Part shown: one piece after another, positions 1 to 10,760 of the stretch
How positions within the stretch are numbered: the first letter of the stretch is position 1
Layout: each line of letters starts with the position of its first letter
NCBI RefSeq assembly: GCF_001704415.2
Contig: NC_030823.1
Span: 73,594,458-73,658,457 of the forward strand
Reading direction: 5' to 3'
Length of the DNA: 64,000 bases
Source: Capra hircus
Taxonomy: Eukaryota > Chordata > Mammalia > Artiodactyla > Bovidae
Notes under the pieces: generated by a model
What the model was told of the DNA's origin: nothing
The model's database searches: none
The model's input: the letters and a program-made list of their open reading frames with translations, nothing else
Position numbers and translations under genes: made by a program

Positions 1-519
1 TATACTCTTGTAAGATTGCCATGTCAAAGCGGTAAGCTTGAGTTAACTTTTAAAATCATTTATGGGCAGAAAAACATGGAATTCCCTAAAGGCAAATGAA
101 CCAATGGAGCTTTTTTCCAAACTTCTTTTCCCAACTAGATAACCCTTTCTTCAAGCCAAACCTTACTCAGAAGCTCAATTTCTAAAATAAATAGAAGCTG
201 CTCTGATGAAAGATAAAGGAACAGGAGAAAAGTAGTGAACACTCTGATCTCTCCAAGACTGATCAATAGTTAGTAGATAGGCAGATTGATAGGCAGACAG
301 AGAGAGGATGGATAGACAGACAGATAAACAGATTCTAACGTCTGCATATTTCCAATAGAACATAGTCTTCACAAGAGCAGGGACATTATCTGTCTGGCTT
401 ACCGCTAGGACAGTATGTGGCACTCAGCGCCAAACAAAAACATAAGTGAGTAAGCGGATCTGAGCTTCCTAACAGTGGTACAATGGGGAAGAAATAAAGT
501 TCACATGTATTGACTGTCT
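1..519. other. Unique sequence with a degenerate GATA/GACA tract
   Basis: No coding region or known repeat family was recognised. About 265-332 is rich in degenerate tetranucleotides (tagatag, gacagaga, gatagacagacagata), a decayed tetranucleotide microsatellite. Short frames across it have no recognisable protein content. Confidence 0.4.
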
Positions 520-660
520 ACTATATACAGAATTCTGGGCTATCTGAAATTGTGTGAATTAATGTTATATAACAACCCTGTAAGTACATGCTATTATCCA
601 CACTGTGTCCATAAGGAAATACCTGCGTGCAGAGCTTCCCAAAAGATGCATAATTTGGCC
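520..660 (+). mobile_element. MIR-like SINE remnant
   Basis: The stretch has the general look of an old MIR: 'gtgtgaattaatg', 'acaaccctgtaagta', then a 'tccataaggaaat' segment resembling the 'acagatgaggaaact' region. It is heavily diverged, so orientation and ends are approximate. Confidence 0.35.
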
Positions 661-1295
661 AACCTAGAAATCCAACCCAGAGGCATTGAGTGCCAATATG
701 TAAGGCCGTTGCTCCTCACACCACCATGTCAGGCCACTCTTCCCGGCTCACTGGAGGATAATAACCTGGCCTCTGATGGTGGTTCTGGCGCAACTCAAAT
801 AAGTTGTCTGACTCTTGGTTGAGAAGCTCTTTGCACCAAGGGATGGTGGGCACAGTTGGGAAAGGCTAGAGAATAGGAGAGCAGCAGTAATTAACTCCGC
901 TCTTCTTACTGATGGTGTAGGTACTTGGGATGAGAGGACAGGTAGGGTTCAGTCAATAAAGAGTAAACTCCTTTCTAATAAAGGGCGTTCACACACACAT
1001 GCACACACACATAGGGATGAATGGGGGGATGCTATGGATTCTGGGGACCAACTCAGCAGGTAAGTACTTGCAGCAAGATGCACAGTGGGTCTTTATCCAT
1101 TGTATCAGTTATCCATGGTTGCTAGAAAAACCACTCCAAGTAGAGACTTAAATGAACAATCGCTTGTTTGTATTGCAGTTCTAGGGATGAGCAATTTTGC
1201 CTGGGATCAGTCTGGGGGCTCTGATAACTTGAGCCAGACTTGGCTGATACTGTTAAAATGTGCTCATGCGTCTGTGGCTAGCTGCTAGGCTGGTA
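661..1295. other. Unique or unrecognised sequence with a short CA tract
   Basis: No exon was recognised. An interrupted (CA)n tract lies at about 988-1012. The part from about 1085 to 1290 may be an old interspersed repeat related to the following LTR, but I cannot name it. Confidence 0.4.
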
Positions 1296-1680
1296 TGTAC
1301 TAGTTCACTAGAGTTGCTACAACAAAGCACCGCAGATTGGGATAAAGAACAGAAAAGCGTTTTCTCACAATGGAAGCTAGAAGTCTAATATCAAAGTATC
1401 AGCAGGTTTGATTTCTCCCGAGGCCTTTCCCCTTGCTTTGTAGATGGCCATCTTCTCCCTGTATCTTCACATGGCCTTTCTTCTGCACACACACGTCTGT
1501 GTATAAATGTCCTCTTCTTACAAGAACGTTAGTCATATAGGATTGGGCCCAATCTAAAGACTGAATTCTAATCTAATTACGTCTTTAACGACCTATCTCT
1601 AAATACAGTTACTTCTAAGATTCTGGGGGTCAAGACTCCAGCTTATAAATCTGGGGTGGAACACAGTTCAAACCGTAACA
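1296..1680 (-). mobile_element. MaLR (MLT1-type) solo LTR
   Basis: Read on the minus strand this matches the layout of MLT1-class LTRs. On the plus strand it shows 'gttgctacaacaaagcacc', 'atggccatcttctccctg', 'tcttcacatggccttt', 'ggattgggcccaatct', 'ctatctctaaatacag' and a closing 'aaccgtaaca'. The ends are TG (1296) and CA (1680), 385 bp. No clean target duplication remains. The subfamily is uncertain. Confidence 0.65.
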
Positions 1681-2483
1681 ATGGGCAACCAGCCAGACAG
1701 CCTAAGAAGTGTCAGCTGGCCTCACTGTCTCTGTTCCACACGATGTCTCATCCTCTGAAAGGCTAGCCTGAGTCTGTCCACAAGACAGTGATCACAGACA
1801 TCCCAGGAGAGAAGGATAAAGAATGCAGGCCCTCTCCAGGCTTGAGTTCAAACCCAGAACATCATTTCTGCCACATTGTACTGGCCAAATCAAGTCACAA
1901 AAGCAGCCCAGATTCTAAGGATAAGAAAACTAAGGGCCATTTTTGCAACCTACCTTCCCACTCCCACACCCAGGGAATCCCACCATATTATACAATTTTC
2001 ACTGTTAGGTTGAGACCCTGGGAAAATGATGATCCAATGAAACTTGTTCTTCAGCCCCGTCCTCATAAACACCTTCTTTTCAATGCCTCTCTTCTCTCTC
2101 CAGCTCTTAGACATTCCCCACCTTCCATTCTACATCAGAAGGGAGTCTCATAAAATCATTCATCCTGGGAGTAAAGGAGTGGGGTGAAGGTTATGGCTTT
2201 GCCAGAGATACCTGTGTTTCAGTGGATGCCTAAGTCTTAAGCTAAGGAATGGAGCACTGCGGCAGAATTTCTAGCAACAACAGGGAGTGAGAGAAACTTC
2301 CTTAAGCCCATAAAAGTTGCTTCACTACGTGGAACAAGGAAAGTCTTCTGCTTGTTACTTTCTACATGCTGAGCACAAAGCCCACGCCAGCAGCCACTCA
2401 GGGAACACCTAGTGAGTGCTTCAAGGCTGAACGTGAGGGTGAAGGTTCTAAGGTCTTTTCTGTGTGAGTGATCATGGAAGAAT
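1681..2483. other. Unique sequence, no gene seen
   Basis: No known repeat or exon was recognised. The open frame at 1788-2153 (121 codons) has no recognisable domain or compositional sign of coding. Confidence 0.4.
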
Positions 2484-2565
2484 ATTACTGTAAGGCCCGA
2501 CCCCGGGGGCCATGATGGGCTGCCCCTCCTCTCCCGCCCGCGGGCAGGGGAGGTCCCTAACAGAA

Positions 2566-2601
2566 GGCGCCTCCCAGATCCCGGGCGCCTCCCAGATCCC
2601 G
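2566..2601 (+). repeat. 18-bp tandem duplication inside the LTR
   Basis: Two perfect head-to-tail copies of an 18-mer starting 'ggcgcctcccagatcc' occupy 2566-2583 and 2584-2601, in the U3 part of the solo LTR. Short duplications in U3 are common in retroviral LTRs and often concern enhancer elements; function here is inference. Confidence 0.9.
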
Positions 2602-2739
2602 GGGACCAACGACAGCACACTCCGCCAGCTAAACCGCCCCACCCCAGCCACGTAGAAGGATCTGTCATCCCGCGACGCCTTGGCCTGGTGACCTACTGAA
2701 CACCCGTCCATCCAGCCTGACCATCCCTTGCAACGAAAG

Positions 2740-2746
2740 TATAAAA
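2740..2746 (+). promoter_or_regulatory. TATA box of the solo LTR
   Basis: The sequence 'tataaaa' lies in the LTR about 90 bp upstream of the ATTAAA signal, the spacing expected of a U3 promoter and a short R region. Whether it is active is unknown. Confidence 0.6.
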
Positions 2747-2827
2747 GCCACCCCCAACACTTCCAGGCGCCGACTTCCTTGACCTGCCTTGTTCGGGTCC
2801 GGGAACCCCGCCCAGTAGCACCTCGCC

Positions 2828-2833
2828 ATTAAA
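2828..2833 (+). promoter_or_regulatory. Polyadenylation signal (ATTAAA) of the solo LTR
   Basis: ATTAAA is followed about 20 bp later by a T-run and GT-rich element, the usual arrangement for retroviral polyadenylation at the R/U5 border. Confidence 0.6.
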
Positions 2834-2884
2834 AGTCCTGTTAGACACTTTTTTTGGTGTCCTGGGCTTTTACCTAACAATTAC

Positions 2885-4619
2885 TATGAAGAGGAACCAG
2901 AAGATCTGGGTCCCAGGCTATTCTTAGCGACCACTCGGAGGGGGGACCTTTGCACAAGCTATTTTCAGTTTCTCTGAATCTCAGTTGCTTTTTCATTTCC
3001 AAAACGAGAGGTTTGGTGAGGCGATCCCTAGAATTGCTTTCAGTTTTAATTTCCTCTGAATTCTAATAAAATCTTCACGGGAAAAGAGCAATAGTCTAAC
3101 CTCTCTCTCCCTAGCCAACCAATCCATCCACGTGTTTACTCAGTGTGAGCAACCTCATGCCTGGCTGGCACTGACTGAGGGGCTCTGAAGTAAGTCAGCA
3201 TCACCGCTAGGACCAGCCAGGGACAGGTCGCAACTGTCCTAGATTATCTGGATGCTTGTGAGTGACTCTAGGGAGATAATGAAGCTATTACGTTCAGGAG
3301 GAAGTGTCCACAGGTTTTCATCCGCGGAGTGTTTTCTGCCTCTCAGCATAGTAACTAGGGCTCAGAAAGGCTGGAGTCCTTCCTCCTCCCACTCTCAACT
3401 CTGCTCTTCCAAGCAGCCCCCATTTCTCAGTGTATACATTGAAATGCAGTCTGTTGTATACATTTTCTCTATATACACAATACATCTGTCTGCCCTGGAT
3501 ATACACAGCCATCGTCCAACTTTAAACACCAGTCTGTCTGCACAATGTGGGTGGGTTGAGTCTGGACCTGACCAGGACAAGGCCGTGTACCCATACATAT
3601 TTAATAGTCCTGTCTTGACAGTCTGCCATTATGGCAGATGTGAAAAAAATAAACAGGGAAAGAACTTTTTATTTTTTTCCCCCCAAACTCTACATCAAAA
3701 GTTATTGAGTGATTTTGCTGTGCAATAGCCAGAGGTAGCGGTAACCACAGAAAAAGCACTAAGCTCTAACTTACTCTGTGGAAAGCAGTTCGTATGCTTT
3801 ATCATCTCTTAGGACCTGTCAAGCTCAGTTAGTTGGGTGGACATGGATTGCCTCAAATGGCATTTGCTAGGCATTTGTTTTCCAAACACACTACACCTGT
3901 TCTTTGGAAGGTTAATCCCAGGAGATAAAATGTTTGGAGGTTGATTTGGGGCTTACCAAGTTGTTCTCCTTTAAAGCCCAGTCTCCAAAGTAAAAACAGA
4001 GATGGAGTTCAAAGGTAGATTTCCTATCAGAGCAAGCCTAAGCTTCAGTTAAGCTTCTGCTAGACCTTAACCAAACGTGGATACAATTATTTTTAAGCAG
4101 AGAACTTACTTCTGTTCACAAACAAGGCTGTCTCTCCATTTACCTTAAGACGCCCAGACTCAGGGTCTCCAATGTGCAGGACTGCACTGACAGCCTGCCC
4201 ACAGATACTGAGTGGTGTGGGATTCGGGGGGTTCTCCTGAGGCCTTGAGCAAGGTCATTGCTCTGTGTATTATTAGCATGCCAATGAAGAACACATGCGT
4301 GGCAACGTCTAGGACAAGAGGGAAAAAATGAACAAAAAATACCAGCATCTTTTAAGTCTCTAGTCTCCCCAGCAGTGAGCCAGGGTGCAAATAGATGCAA
4401 ACAAAAAGAAAAGAAAGAAAGGCATCTCTCTGGCTCTGGCAGTTGAAAGGACTGGTTCTGCAACAGTTCAAGTGTAATAAGAGGCAAAATACAATCAAGT
4501 GTTTGTTTACATGGAGGGGGTGGTAACAGACCACATGGGAAGTTTAAGAATTTCAAGAAGGTGAGCTGTTCCGTAGGATAGTAAGGGAAGCTATGTAGGC
4601 GGACTCCTAAAAAGGCCCC
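2885..4619. other. Unique sequence, no gene seen
   Basis: No young repeat and no recognisable exon. Overlapping open frames exist (158 codons at 3252-3728 plus, 164 codons at 4140-4634 minus), but they are low-information translations without domains and overlap frames on the other strand. Confidence 0.4.
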
Positions 4620-5106
4620 AGGAACCTCACTCATCCCCTGGTGCGCCTGCTGCTGCTTAATCCCTTGTCCTTGAGCGTGGGTGGGCCTGACCTAATCAAG
4701 TGAATCCTTTTCTCGAAGAGTCTAGAGGTCAGAGACAGGAGAAGTCAGCGATTTCAAGCCGCAGCAGATGATCTCCTGTTTGCCTCAAGGAAGCAAACCG
4801 CTACGTTGTCAAGAGGGTCACACGGCAAGAAACGGCCGACAGGCTTTAGTAGCTGGGATAGGCTCCTGCAAGAAAGTAGGGACCTCCATCCTACAACCGC
4901 AAGGAGCTGAATTATGCCAACCACCTTGTGAGCCTGAGGACCTGAGCTCTGGAAAGATACCTTGATTTCACTCTGGTAAGGCCCTCAACTGAGAACCTAT
5001 CTAAGCTGTGTCTGGATTCCTGATCTACAGAGAATGTGAAATAACGAGTGAATGCTGTTTGAAGCCAATAAGTTTGTGGGAATTTTTAATGCAGCAATAG
5101 AAAATG
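4620..5106 (+). mobile_element. MaLR (MLT1-type) LTR, old
   Basis: The 3' half follows the MLT1 pattern: 'gggcctgacctaatcaagtg', 'gatctacagagaatgtgaaataa', 'gaagccaataagtttgtggg' and 'aatgcagcaatagaaaa'. The 5' boundary is vague. It is plus strand and diverged. Confidence 0.6.
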
Positions 5107-5332
5107 AAAGCAGAAGTCTTTTTCGACCAGAAATAACTTGAGCAGAGCCCAGAAGAATATGCTGACAACTTGAAGAAGTTTAAAGAGAGTGGGAAGCAGT
5201 CATGCTGTGGGCAAAAGGAAGAGGTAGGAAATATAAGCAAAGACCCAGGAGTAATCAGGCGCATGGTCGGATGCATTAAAGGTAATGTTGTGAACAAAGA
5301 GACCTTCACCTCCTTATTCTTCATTTTGATGC

Positions 5333-5453
5333 GTGTAGCACTCCAGTGTTCTTGCCTGGAGACTCCCAGGGACGGGGGAGCCTGGTGGGCTGCTGTCTAT
5401 GGACTCTCACCAAGTCGGACATAACTGAAGCGACTTAGCAGCAGCAGCAGCAT
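5333..5453 (+). mobile_element. BOV-A2/Bov-A SINE, 5' truncated, (AGC)n tail
   Basis: It begins inside the SINE body ('actccagtgttcttgcctgg') and runs through 'ggagcctggtgggctgct', 'agtcggacataactgaagcg' to 'acttagcagcagcagcag', the characteristic BOV-A2 3' tail. Confidence 0.85.
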
Positions 5454-5724
5454 CTGATGGGCAGGCCATGAGTCACCATGCTCATGATACCTGAGAAAGC
5501 TGGTATCTAGAGATGTTGTTTGTGAATCCCAATTGTGTGTATAGATGATTAACCAGGGCCAGGGTTAGTTTTCTGAAATGAAAATCTGACTGAAGTTTGT
5601 GAAATGCTTTTCATCCCTGCAGCCCAGAAGATAAGATCTAATTCCTCAACCGCAAGAGGAGACCTTCCGTTCTCCTCACTCGGCCTCCCTGTTACACTCT
5701 AGCCAAGCCAAACTGCACACACGT

Positions 5725-6232
5725 GTGCATAGCCGCTCTCCCCTACACTCCTGCGCTGGGCAGATGGTTCTCTCCATGCGCGTTGCCTTTCTCTACTCCT
5801 ACCCTCCCCCACCCAGCTTGCCATCCCAAGCCCACTCAGTTACGATCTTCCAATCTTTCTTTAAGATTCAAGTCAAAAGTGATATCTCCTGTGAGGCCTT
5901 CCCCTGTGTTCCCACTTAGCACCCCAGGTATAATTTTTCCTTAATGATCCTGTAAGACAGTGAACATGCCACCATTATCACTTAATAATGATAACAGCAA
6001 TAGTCCTGATAATTGCTCACATTTTCTGGGTGTATATCTAAAGCCATGTACTGTCCCTTTTTACATGCATTTCCACGATGTATTTTTATCACACTTTTTG
6101 CATGTTTACAAGCTTCTCTACTAAATGGTGCATCTCTGAAAGGCAGAGATGATGGCTTTTTCATCTTTGTATCCCCCAGAGCTTTGCAGAGTGTAGAAGG
6201 CACTCAAAATATATTTAATAAATGAGTTAGAA
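5725..6232 (+). mobile_element. L2 LINE 3' fragments
   Basis: Two L2-like blocks are seen. About 5730-5955 has 'agattcaagtcaaaagtgat' and 'tgaggccttcccctg', as in the L2 3' region. About 6130-6232 has 'tttgtatcccccagagc' and 'gaaggcactcaaaatatatt', ending 'taataaatgag', as in the L2 3' end. The middle (about 5960-6120) may hold another old insert. Confidence 0.6.
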
Positions 6233-6434
6233 GAGTCAGAGTAGGGCTGGGAGTCCAGTCTATGGATCATGTTGCAGAATTGCATGCTGCCATACCATCA
6301 TAATAAAATGAATGTCCAAAGTCTTTGTGGAATTACAGAATACTTTGTGAGTGGTAGTTACAGAAGACCAACTCATTTCCCCCATCTGAGCTTCTTTCTT
6401 ATTTCCCACCTACTTCTTGCTGCCGAAAGTATTT

Positions 6435-6441
6435 AGATTAT
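6435..6441 (+). repeat. Target duplication of the BovB copy, left
   Basis: The 7-mer 'agattat' recurs at 7588-7594 immediately after the element's 3' repeat tail. It is short but placed exactly at both edges. Confidence 0.55.
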
Positions 6442-7570
6442 GATCATGGAAAAAGGAAGAGAGTTCCAGAAAAACATCTATTTCTGCTTTATTGACTATG
6501 CCAAGGCCTTTGACTGTGTGGATCACAATAAACTGTGGAAAATTCTGAAAGAGATGAGAATACCAGACCACCTGACCTGCCTCTTGAGACACCTATATGC
6601 AGGTCAGGAAGCAACAGTTAGAACTGGACATGGAACAACAGACTGGTTCCAAATAGGAAAAGGAGTACATCAAGGCTGTATATTGTCACCCTGCTTATTT
6701 AACTTCTATGCAGAGTACATCATGAGAAACACTGGGCTGGAAGAAACACAAGCTGGACTCAAGATTGCCAGGAAAAATATCAATAACCTCAGATATGCAG
6801 ATGACACCACCCTTATGGCAGAAAGTGAAGAGGAACTAAAAAGCCTCTTGATGAAAGTGAAAGAGGAGAGTGAAAAAGTTGGCTTAAAGCTCAACATTCA
6901 GAAAACGAAGATCATGGCATCCAGTCCCATCACTTCATGGGAAATAGATGGGGAAACAGTGGAAACAGTGTCAGACTTTCTTTTTGGGGGCTCCAAAATC
7001 ACTGCAGATGGTGATTGCAGCCATGAAATTAAAAGACACTTACTCCTTGGAAGGAAAGTTATGACCAACCTAGATAGCATATTCAAAAGCAGAGACATTA
7101 CTTTGCCAACAAAGGTCCGTCTAGTCAAGGCTATGGTTTTTCCTGTGGTTATGTATGGATGTGAGAGTTGGACTGTAAAGAAAGCTGAGCGCTGAAGTGT
7201 TGATGCTTTTGAACTGTGGTGTTGGAGAAGATTCTTGTGAGTCCCTTGGACTGCAAGGAGATCCAACCAGTCCATCCTAAAGGAGATCAGTCCTGGGTGT
7301 TCTTTGGAAGGACTGATGCTGAAGCTGAAACTCCAATACTTTGGCCACTTCATGTGAAGAGTTGACTCATTAGAAAAGACTCTGATGCTGGGAGGGATTG
7401 TGGGCAGGAGGAGAAGGGGACGACAGAGGATGAGATGGCTGGATGGCATCACTGACTTGATGGATGTGAGTTTGAGTGCACTCCAGGAGTTGGTGATGGA
7501 CAGGGAGGCCTGGAATGCTGCAATTCATGGGGTCACAAAGAGTTGGACACGACTGAACGACTTGAACTGA
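6440..7570 (+). pseudogene. BovB reverse transcriptase remnant
   Basis: The frame opens at an ATG at 6440 and encodes 251 residues of RT before a TGA at 7193-7195. It keeps the RT landmarks: FIDYAKAFD (palm aspartate), GVHQGCILSP, and the catalytic YADD at 6794-6805. The TGA corresponds to a CGA-type codon in the 45-kb copy (gctgagcgctga against gctgagtgccga), a likely CpG decay. Two further in-frame stops follow (near 7238 and 7354), and then the C-terminal part continues to about 7570. BovB RT with its endonuclease acts in target-primed reverse transcription and also mobilises the SINEs seen here (family knowledge). This copy has no endonuclease domain and cannot move on its own. Confidence 0.85.
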
Positions 7571-7587
7571 ACTGAACTGACCTGAAA
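6442..7587 (+). mobile_element. BovB (RTE) LINE, 5' truncated
   Basis: This is a BovB copy starting in the RT domain and ending in the usual (TGAAC)n-like tail at 7563-7587. It is bordered by 7-bp direct repeats (6435-6441 and 7588-7594). It lacks the endonuclease half, so it is a dead 5'-truncated insert. It is nearly colinear with the copies at 45.2-46.6 kb and 57.7-59.0 kb. Confidence 0.92.
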
Positions 7588-7594
7588 AGATTAT
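7588..7594 (+). repeat. Target duplication of the BovB copy, right
   Basis: This is the second copy of 'agattat', matching 6435-6441. Confidence 0.55.
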
Positions 7595-9186
7595 AAGCAC
7601 TTCTTGTCTACTTTATCTAGCCCAGGAACCCAAGACTATAAAGAGGAGTGAATATATGTTCATGATGGTGGGAAGTATCAAGAAGGCTGGAACCAGGGTA
7701 TCCAATGAGCAAGGTGTAGCAGTCTGGACACATGGGTAGAGAACCCAGGAATCCCAAGCAGCAGAGGGAAGCAAGCTCCCAGGTCACAGGCCCAAAAAGA
7801 CTTGGTCCTTAGAATTCTGTGCTGAACTCCACGCATCGCTTTGGTAAACAAGGCAGGTGACGTATCTCTTTAAGGAGCTTTCACAAACTCATTATCAACT
7901 AAGTAAGTGGGATTCTCCTTATTCAAGTCCTGCTATTTAGAGGTGGGTAACAGCATCACTGTGTATAGCACTCTGTACTTTCCTCTCTTGCTTTTGTATT
8001 TATAGGCAAAAGTTGAATATTAAATCAACTACCAGCAACATCGCATTCTGCTCTATTGACCCTAAGTCTCAGCTAAAAAAGTCAGAGGCGAGAATTTTTT
8101 CCTCTCAATTTAATACAACAGACTCTATCAGGACTTCATGATTCTTATCTTTTTTTTTTCCCCCAAACAGCAAGGTATACAATTCTTTCTTTTTTTGTGC
8201 CTGTGCCTTCGCTCCAAATCTCCTGCCTTCTCCCTCTCCCTCCTCCCTCCCACTCACCAAGCACAGATAGCTAGAATGTCTCTACAGGTGGGCTGCATAA
8301 GCAAATATTAGATGGGGTGAGAAGGGAAGAAAAACTATTAGCATCTCACTTGCATAGTTGGCACTGGGCTTAGAAAGAGCAATTTAAGGTCAATTAGAGG
8401 TAACCCTTAGGAATAGTTAGCAAGACCCTACTTCATTTTCTCTGGAGGAAAAAACAATCTTACAGATTTTTACCTGAAGAGAAGAATAGCTTATTGTTTT
8501 AGATTATGTTTGAGAATAATTCTTGCCTCCCACCCAGTTCAACTCAAGAAACCTTATGGAAAGCAGGATCAGGTACCAGAAGGGACACAGAGATAGAAAG
8601 AAATAGTCACCATCCTCCAGAAACTGACAATCTCGTAGCAGACTATGATTAATTGATATATAAATAATTCTGAATAAAGCAGAATTGGGATAAATGCTAC
8701 ATGAGAGAGGGAGACAAAGATGTGTGAATAAGAAAAATTATGTATTTGTCAGGGAGCATCATCGGACGCAACTTCTAAACTTCCCTTTTCTGGAACATGG
8801 ACAACCAAAAGTTATTACAGCTAAAATTAAGGAATAATGGGGGAAAAAAAAGTATTGTTTCCTACTATCAAATAATGATTGCATTCTTAAGAAATATCAC
8901 ATTATCAAAAATAGCATAACAAAAATTATTCTAATGGAGGAAAAAGGTAGTTGAGGCTAGACACTTTTAGATGTATAATGATAGTTATTTTTCTTCCAGA
9001 AATTTCAGCAACTGAAAATGTTTTTACTAGGTCTAGGTGTATTCTGTTATTTCAGGCAATATCTTGGTTCATCAAAACTGACAAAAACAAGCCTAGACAC
9101 TCTTGGGCGCATCTGAGCAGCACGTAAAATAAGGCCAAAATATGTAAGTTCTGAGACTATCAGAATCAGTTGCAGCCCCATTTGTG
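7595..9186. other. Unique sequence, no gene seen
   Basis: AT-rich sequence without recognisable exons. A pyrimidine-rich stretch (poly-T followed by CTCC repeats) lies at about 8150-8255. The segment near 8570-8740 looks like an old mammalian interspersed repeat that I cannot name. Confidence 0.4.
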
Positions 9187-9198
9187 GCTGATTGCCTT
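9187..9198 (+). repeat. Shared SINE target duplication, copy 1 of 3
   Basis: The 12-mer 'gctgattgcctt' precedes the first SINE. The same sequence recurs at 9422-9433 and, one base shorter at the left and one base longer at the right, at 9649-9660. Confidence 0.9.
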
Positions 9199-9421
9199 GA
9201 CTGACTGACTGACTGACTGAAGTCGCTCAGTCGTGTACAACTCTTTGTGACCCCATGGACTGTAGCCTACCAGGCTCCTCTGTCCCTGGGATTCTCCAGG
9301 CAATAGTACTGGAGTGGATTGCCATTTCCTTCTCCAGGGGATCTTCCCAACCCAGGGCTTGAACCCGGGTCTCCCGCACTGTAGACAGATGCTTTACCGT
9401 CTGAGCCACCAGGGAAGTCCA
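9199..9421 (-). mobile_element. Bov-tA SINE with (GACT)n tail
   Basis: Minus-strand Bov-tA: the tRNA-derived head is at the right (complement of 'ggacttccctggtggctcag' at about 9402-9421) and the tail at the left, with a (GACT)5 run at 9199-9219. It is flanked by 'gctgattgcctt' at 9187-9198 and 9422-9433. Confidence 0.95.
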
Positions 9422-9434
9422 GCTGATTGCCTTA

Positions 9435-9648
9435 GTGAAAGTGAAAGTGAAGTCGCTCAGTCGTGTCTGATTCTTTGTGACCCTGTGGACTGTAGCCCAC
9501 CAGGCTCCTCCGTCCATGGGATTCTCCAGGCAAGAATACTGGAGTGGGTTGCCATTTCCTCCTCCAGGGGATCTTCCAGACCCAGGGATCTGACCCAGGC
9601 CTCCTGCATTGCAGGCAGACGCTTTAACCGCTGAGCCACCAAAGAAGT
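9435..9648 (-). mobile_element. Bov-tA SINE, second insertion at the same target
   Basis: A second minus-strand Bov-tA, tail 'gtgaaagtgaaagtgaag' at the left and tRNA head at the right. It is flanked by 'ctgattgcctta' at 9423-9434 and 9649-9660, so its target sequence is the same as that of its left neighbour. Confidence 0.95.
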
Positions 9649-9842
9649 CTGATTGCCTTACTCATTGCTAAACATTCTGGTTTCAGCTCCTGGCAGTGCC
9701 CCTCCCTGTGAGACCATGTGACTTGCTTTGGCCAATGAAATGTAGGCAGACATGCTAGACATCACTTCTAAGCAGAGGCTCCCAGAGCTCCACCATGTCC
9801 CTTTCCCTCTGCCAGCACTACGAAGAGTACCTTGAAAAAGAA

Positions 9843-10031
9843 AATGAAAGTGAAAGTTGCTCAGTGGTGTCCAACTCTTCGCGACCCTACGGACTATACC
9901 GTCCATGGAATTCTCCAGGCCAGAATACTGGAGTGCGGAGCCTTTCCCTTCTCCAGGGGATCTTCCCAACCCGGGCATCAAACCCAGGCCTCCTGCATTG
10001 CAGGCAGCTTCTTTACCAACTGAGCCATCTT
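9843..10031 (-). mobile_element. Bov-tA SINE
   Basis: Recognised by 'gttgctcagtggtgtccaac', 'ggaattctccaggcc', 'ccttctccaggggatcttcc' and 'ttgcaggcagcttcttta'. It is more diverged than its neighbours, and no exact target duplication is visible. Confidence 0.9.
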
Positions 10032-10289
10032 AGCCAGAGAATACTCCTTCAGCCAGAGGTCTAAAGTAAAGAATGTGGAGTAAAGGTAACACAGAACAGA
10101 GCCCCAAACAACTCAAGATGGGAATGCATAGCAGAGAAGGAGGAGTAAGCCCTTGCTGTTGCAAGCCAGTAAACTCCAAGGGCCATTTGTTACCATAATG
10201 TAACACACTTTATTCTGACAAATACACAAGTACAAGGTATAAAGAAGCATGAATTGAGCAGCCACAATTCAAGTAAAACAATTTGCTAC

Positions 10290-10545
10290 GCCCAGTGGTA
10301 TTTCCTAATCATGATCCTTGTTAGCAATTATAGCCTGCGTAATACTGCCATTTTTTGAAGACTCTATACTAGACATTTTTTCATATATTATCTCATTTAA
10401 TCCCTTTAACAATGGTACTAAGGTGAAGTTAAATCTCCATTTTCTAGATAAGAAAACTGAGAGCCAAAACGATGAAGTGAACTGCCAAGAGTTACTCACC
10501 TATTATGTGCCAGAAGCGGGAGCCTAACTTAACTCTGATTCCAAA
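10290..10545 (-). mobile_element. MIR SINE
   Basis: Minus-strand MIR signature: 'tatctcatttaatcc', 'ccattttctagataagaaaactgag', 'agttactcac' and 'gggagcctaacttaactctg'. Confidence 0.7.
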
Positions 10546-10624
10546 TCTTGCCTTCATAGCACTTTTCTACAGGGCTAATCAAGGAATAAACCACAACTCT
10601 GAAGCCATAAAAAGTGGGGTGATG

Positions 10625-10760
10625 CTAACGTGATCTCAGTTAAGTTACTCAGCCTCCCCGAGGCTTGGTTTTCTCATCTGTGAAATGGAGATAGCATTAT
10701 CTCCCGTGTCCTCAGAGGATTCAAACAGATAGATAGTTCCCAGCATGCTCTCTGGTATGT
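10625..10760 (+). mobile_element. MIR SINE
   Basis: Plus-strand MIR signature: 'gttaagttactcagcctccc', 'ttggttttctcatctgtgaa', 'atggagatagcattatctcc' and 'cccagcatgctctctggtat'. Confidence 0.7.

Larger units (their letters stand above)
2484..2884 (+). mobile_element. Solo endogenous retrovirus LTR with 5-bp target duplication
   Basis: The LTR spans 2489-2879 (391 bp), begins with TG and ends with CA. It is flanked by a perfect direct repeat 'attac' at 2484-2488 and 2880-2884. It carries a TATA box (2740-2746), an ATTAAA polyadenylation signal (2828-2833) and a downstream T/GT-rich element ('ctttttttggtgt'). Its first 150 bp are GC-rich with an 18-bp tandem duplication. No internal retroviral sequence or second LTR is next to it, so it reads as a solo LTR left by recombination between two LTRs. 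The family is unknown to me; a 5-bp duplication does not settle the class. Confidence 0.8.

Noticed and set aside
3252..3728. 158-codon open frame
   Set aside because: Anonymous translation with overlapping frames on the other strand, no domain and no splice context.
4140..4634. 164-codon minus-strand frame
   Set aside because: Leu/Phe/Ser-rich chance frame overlapping shorter minus frames; no recognisable family.
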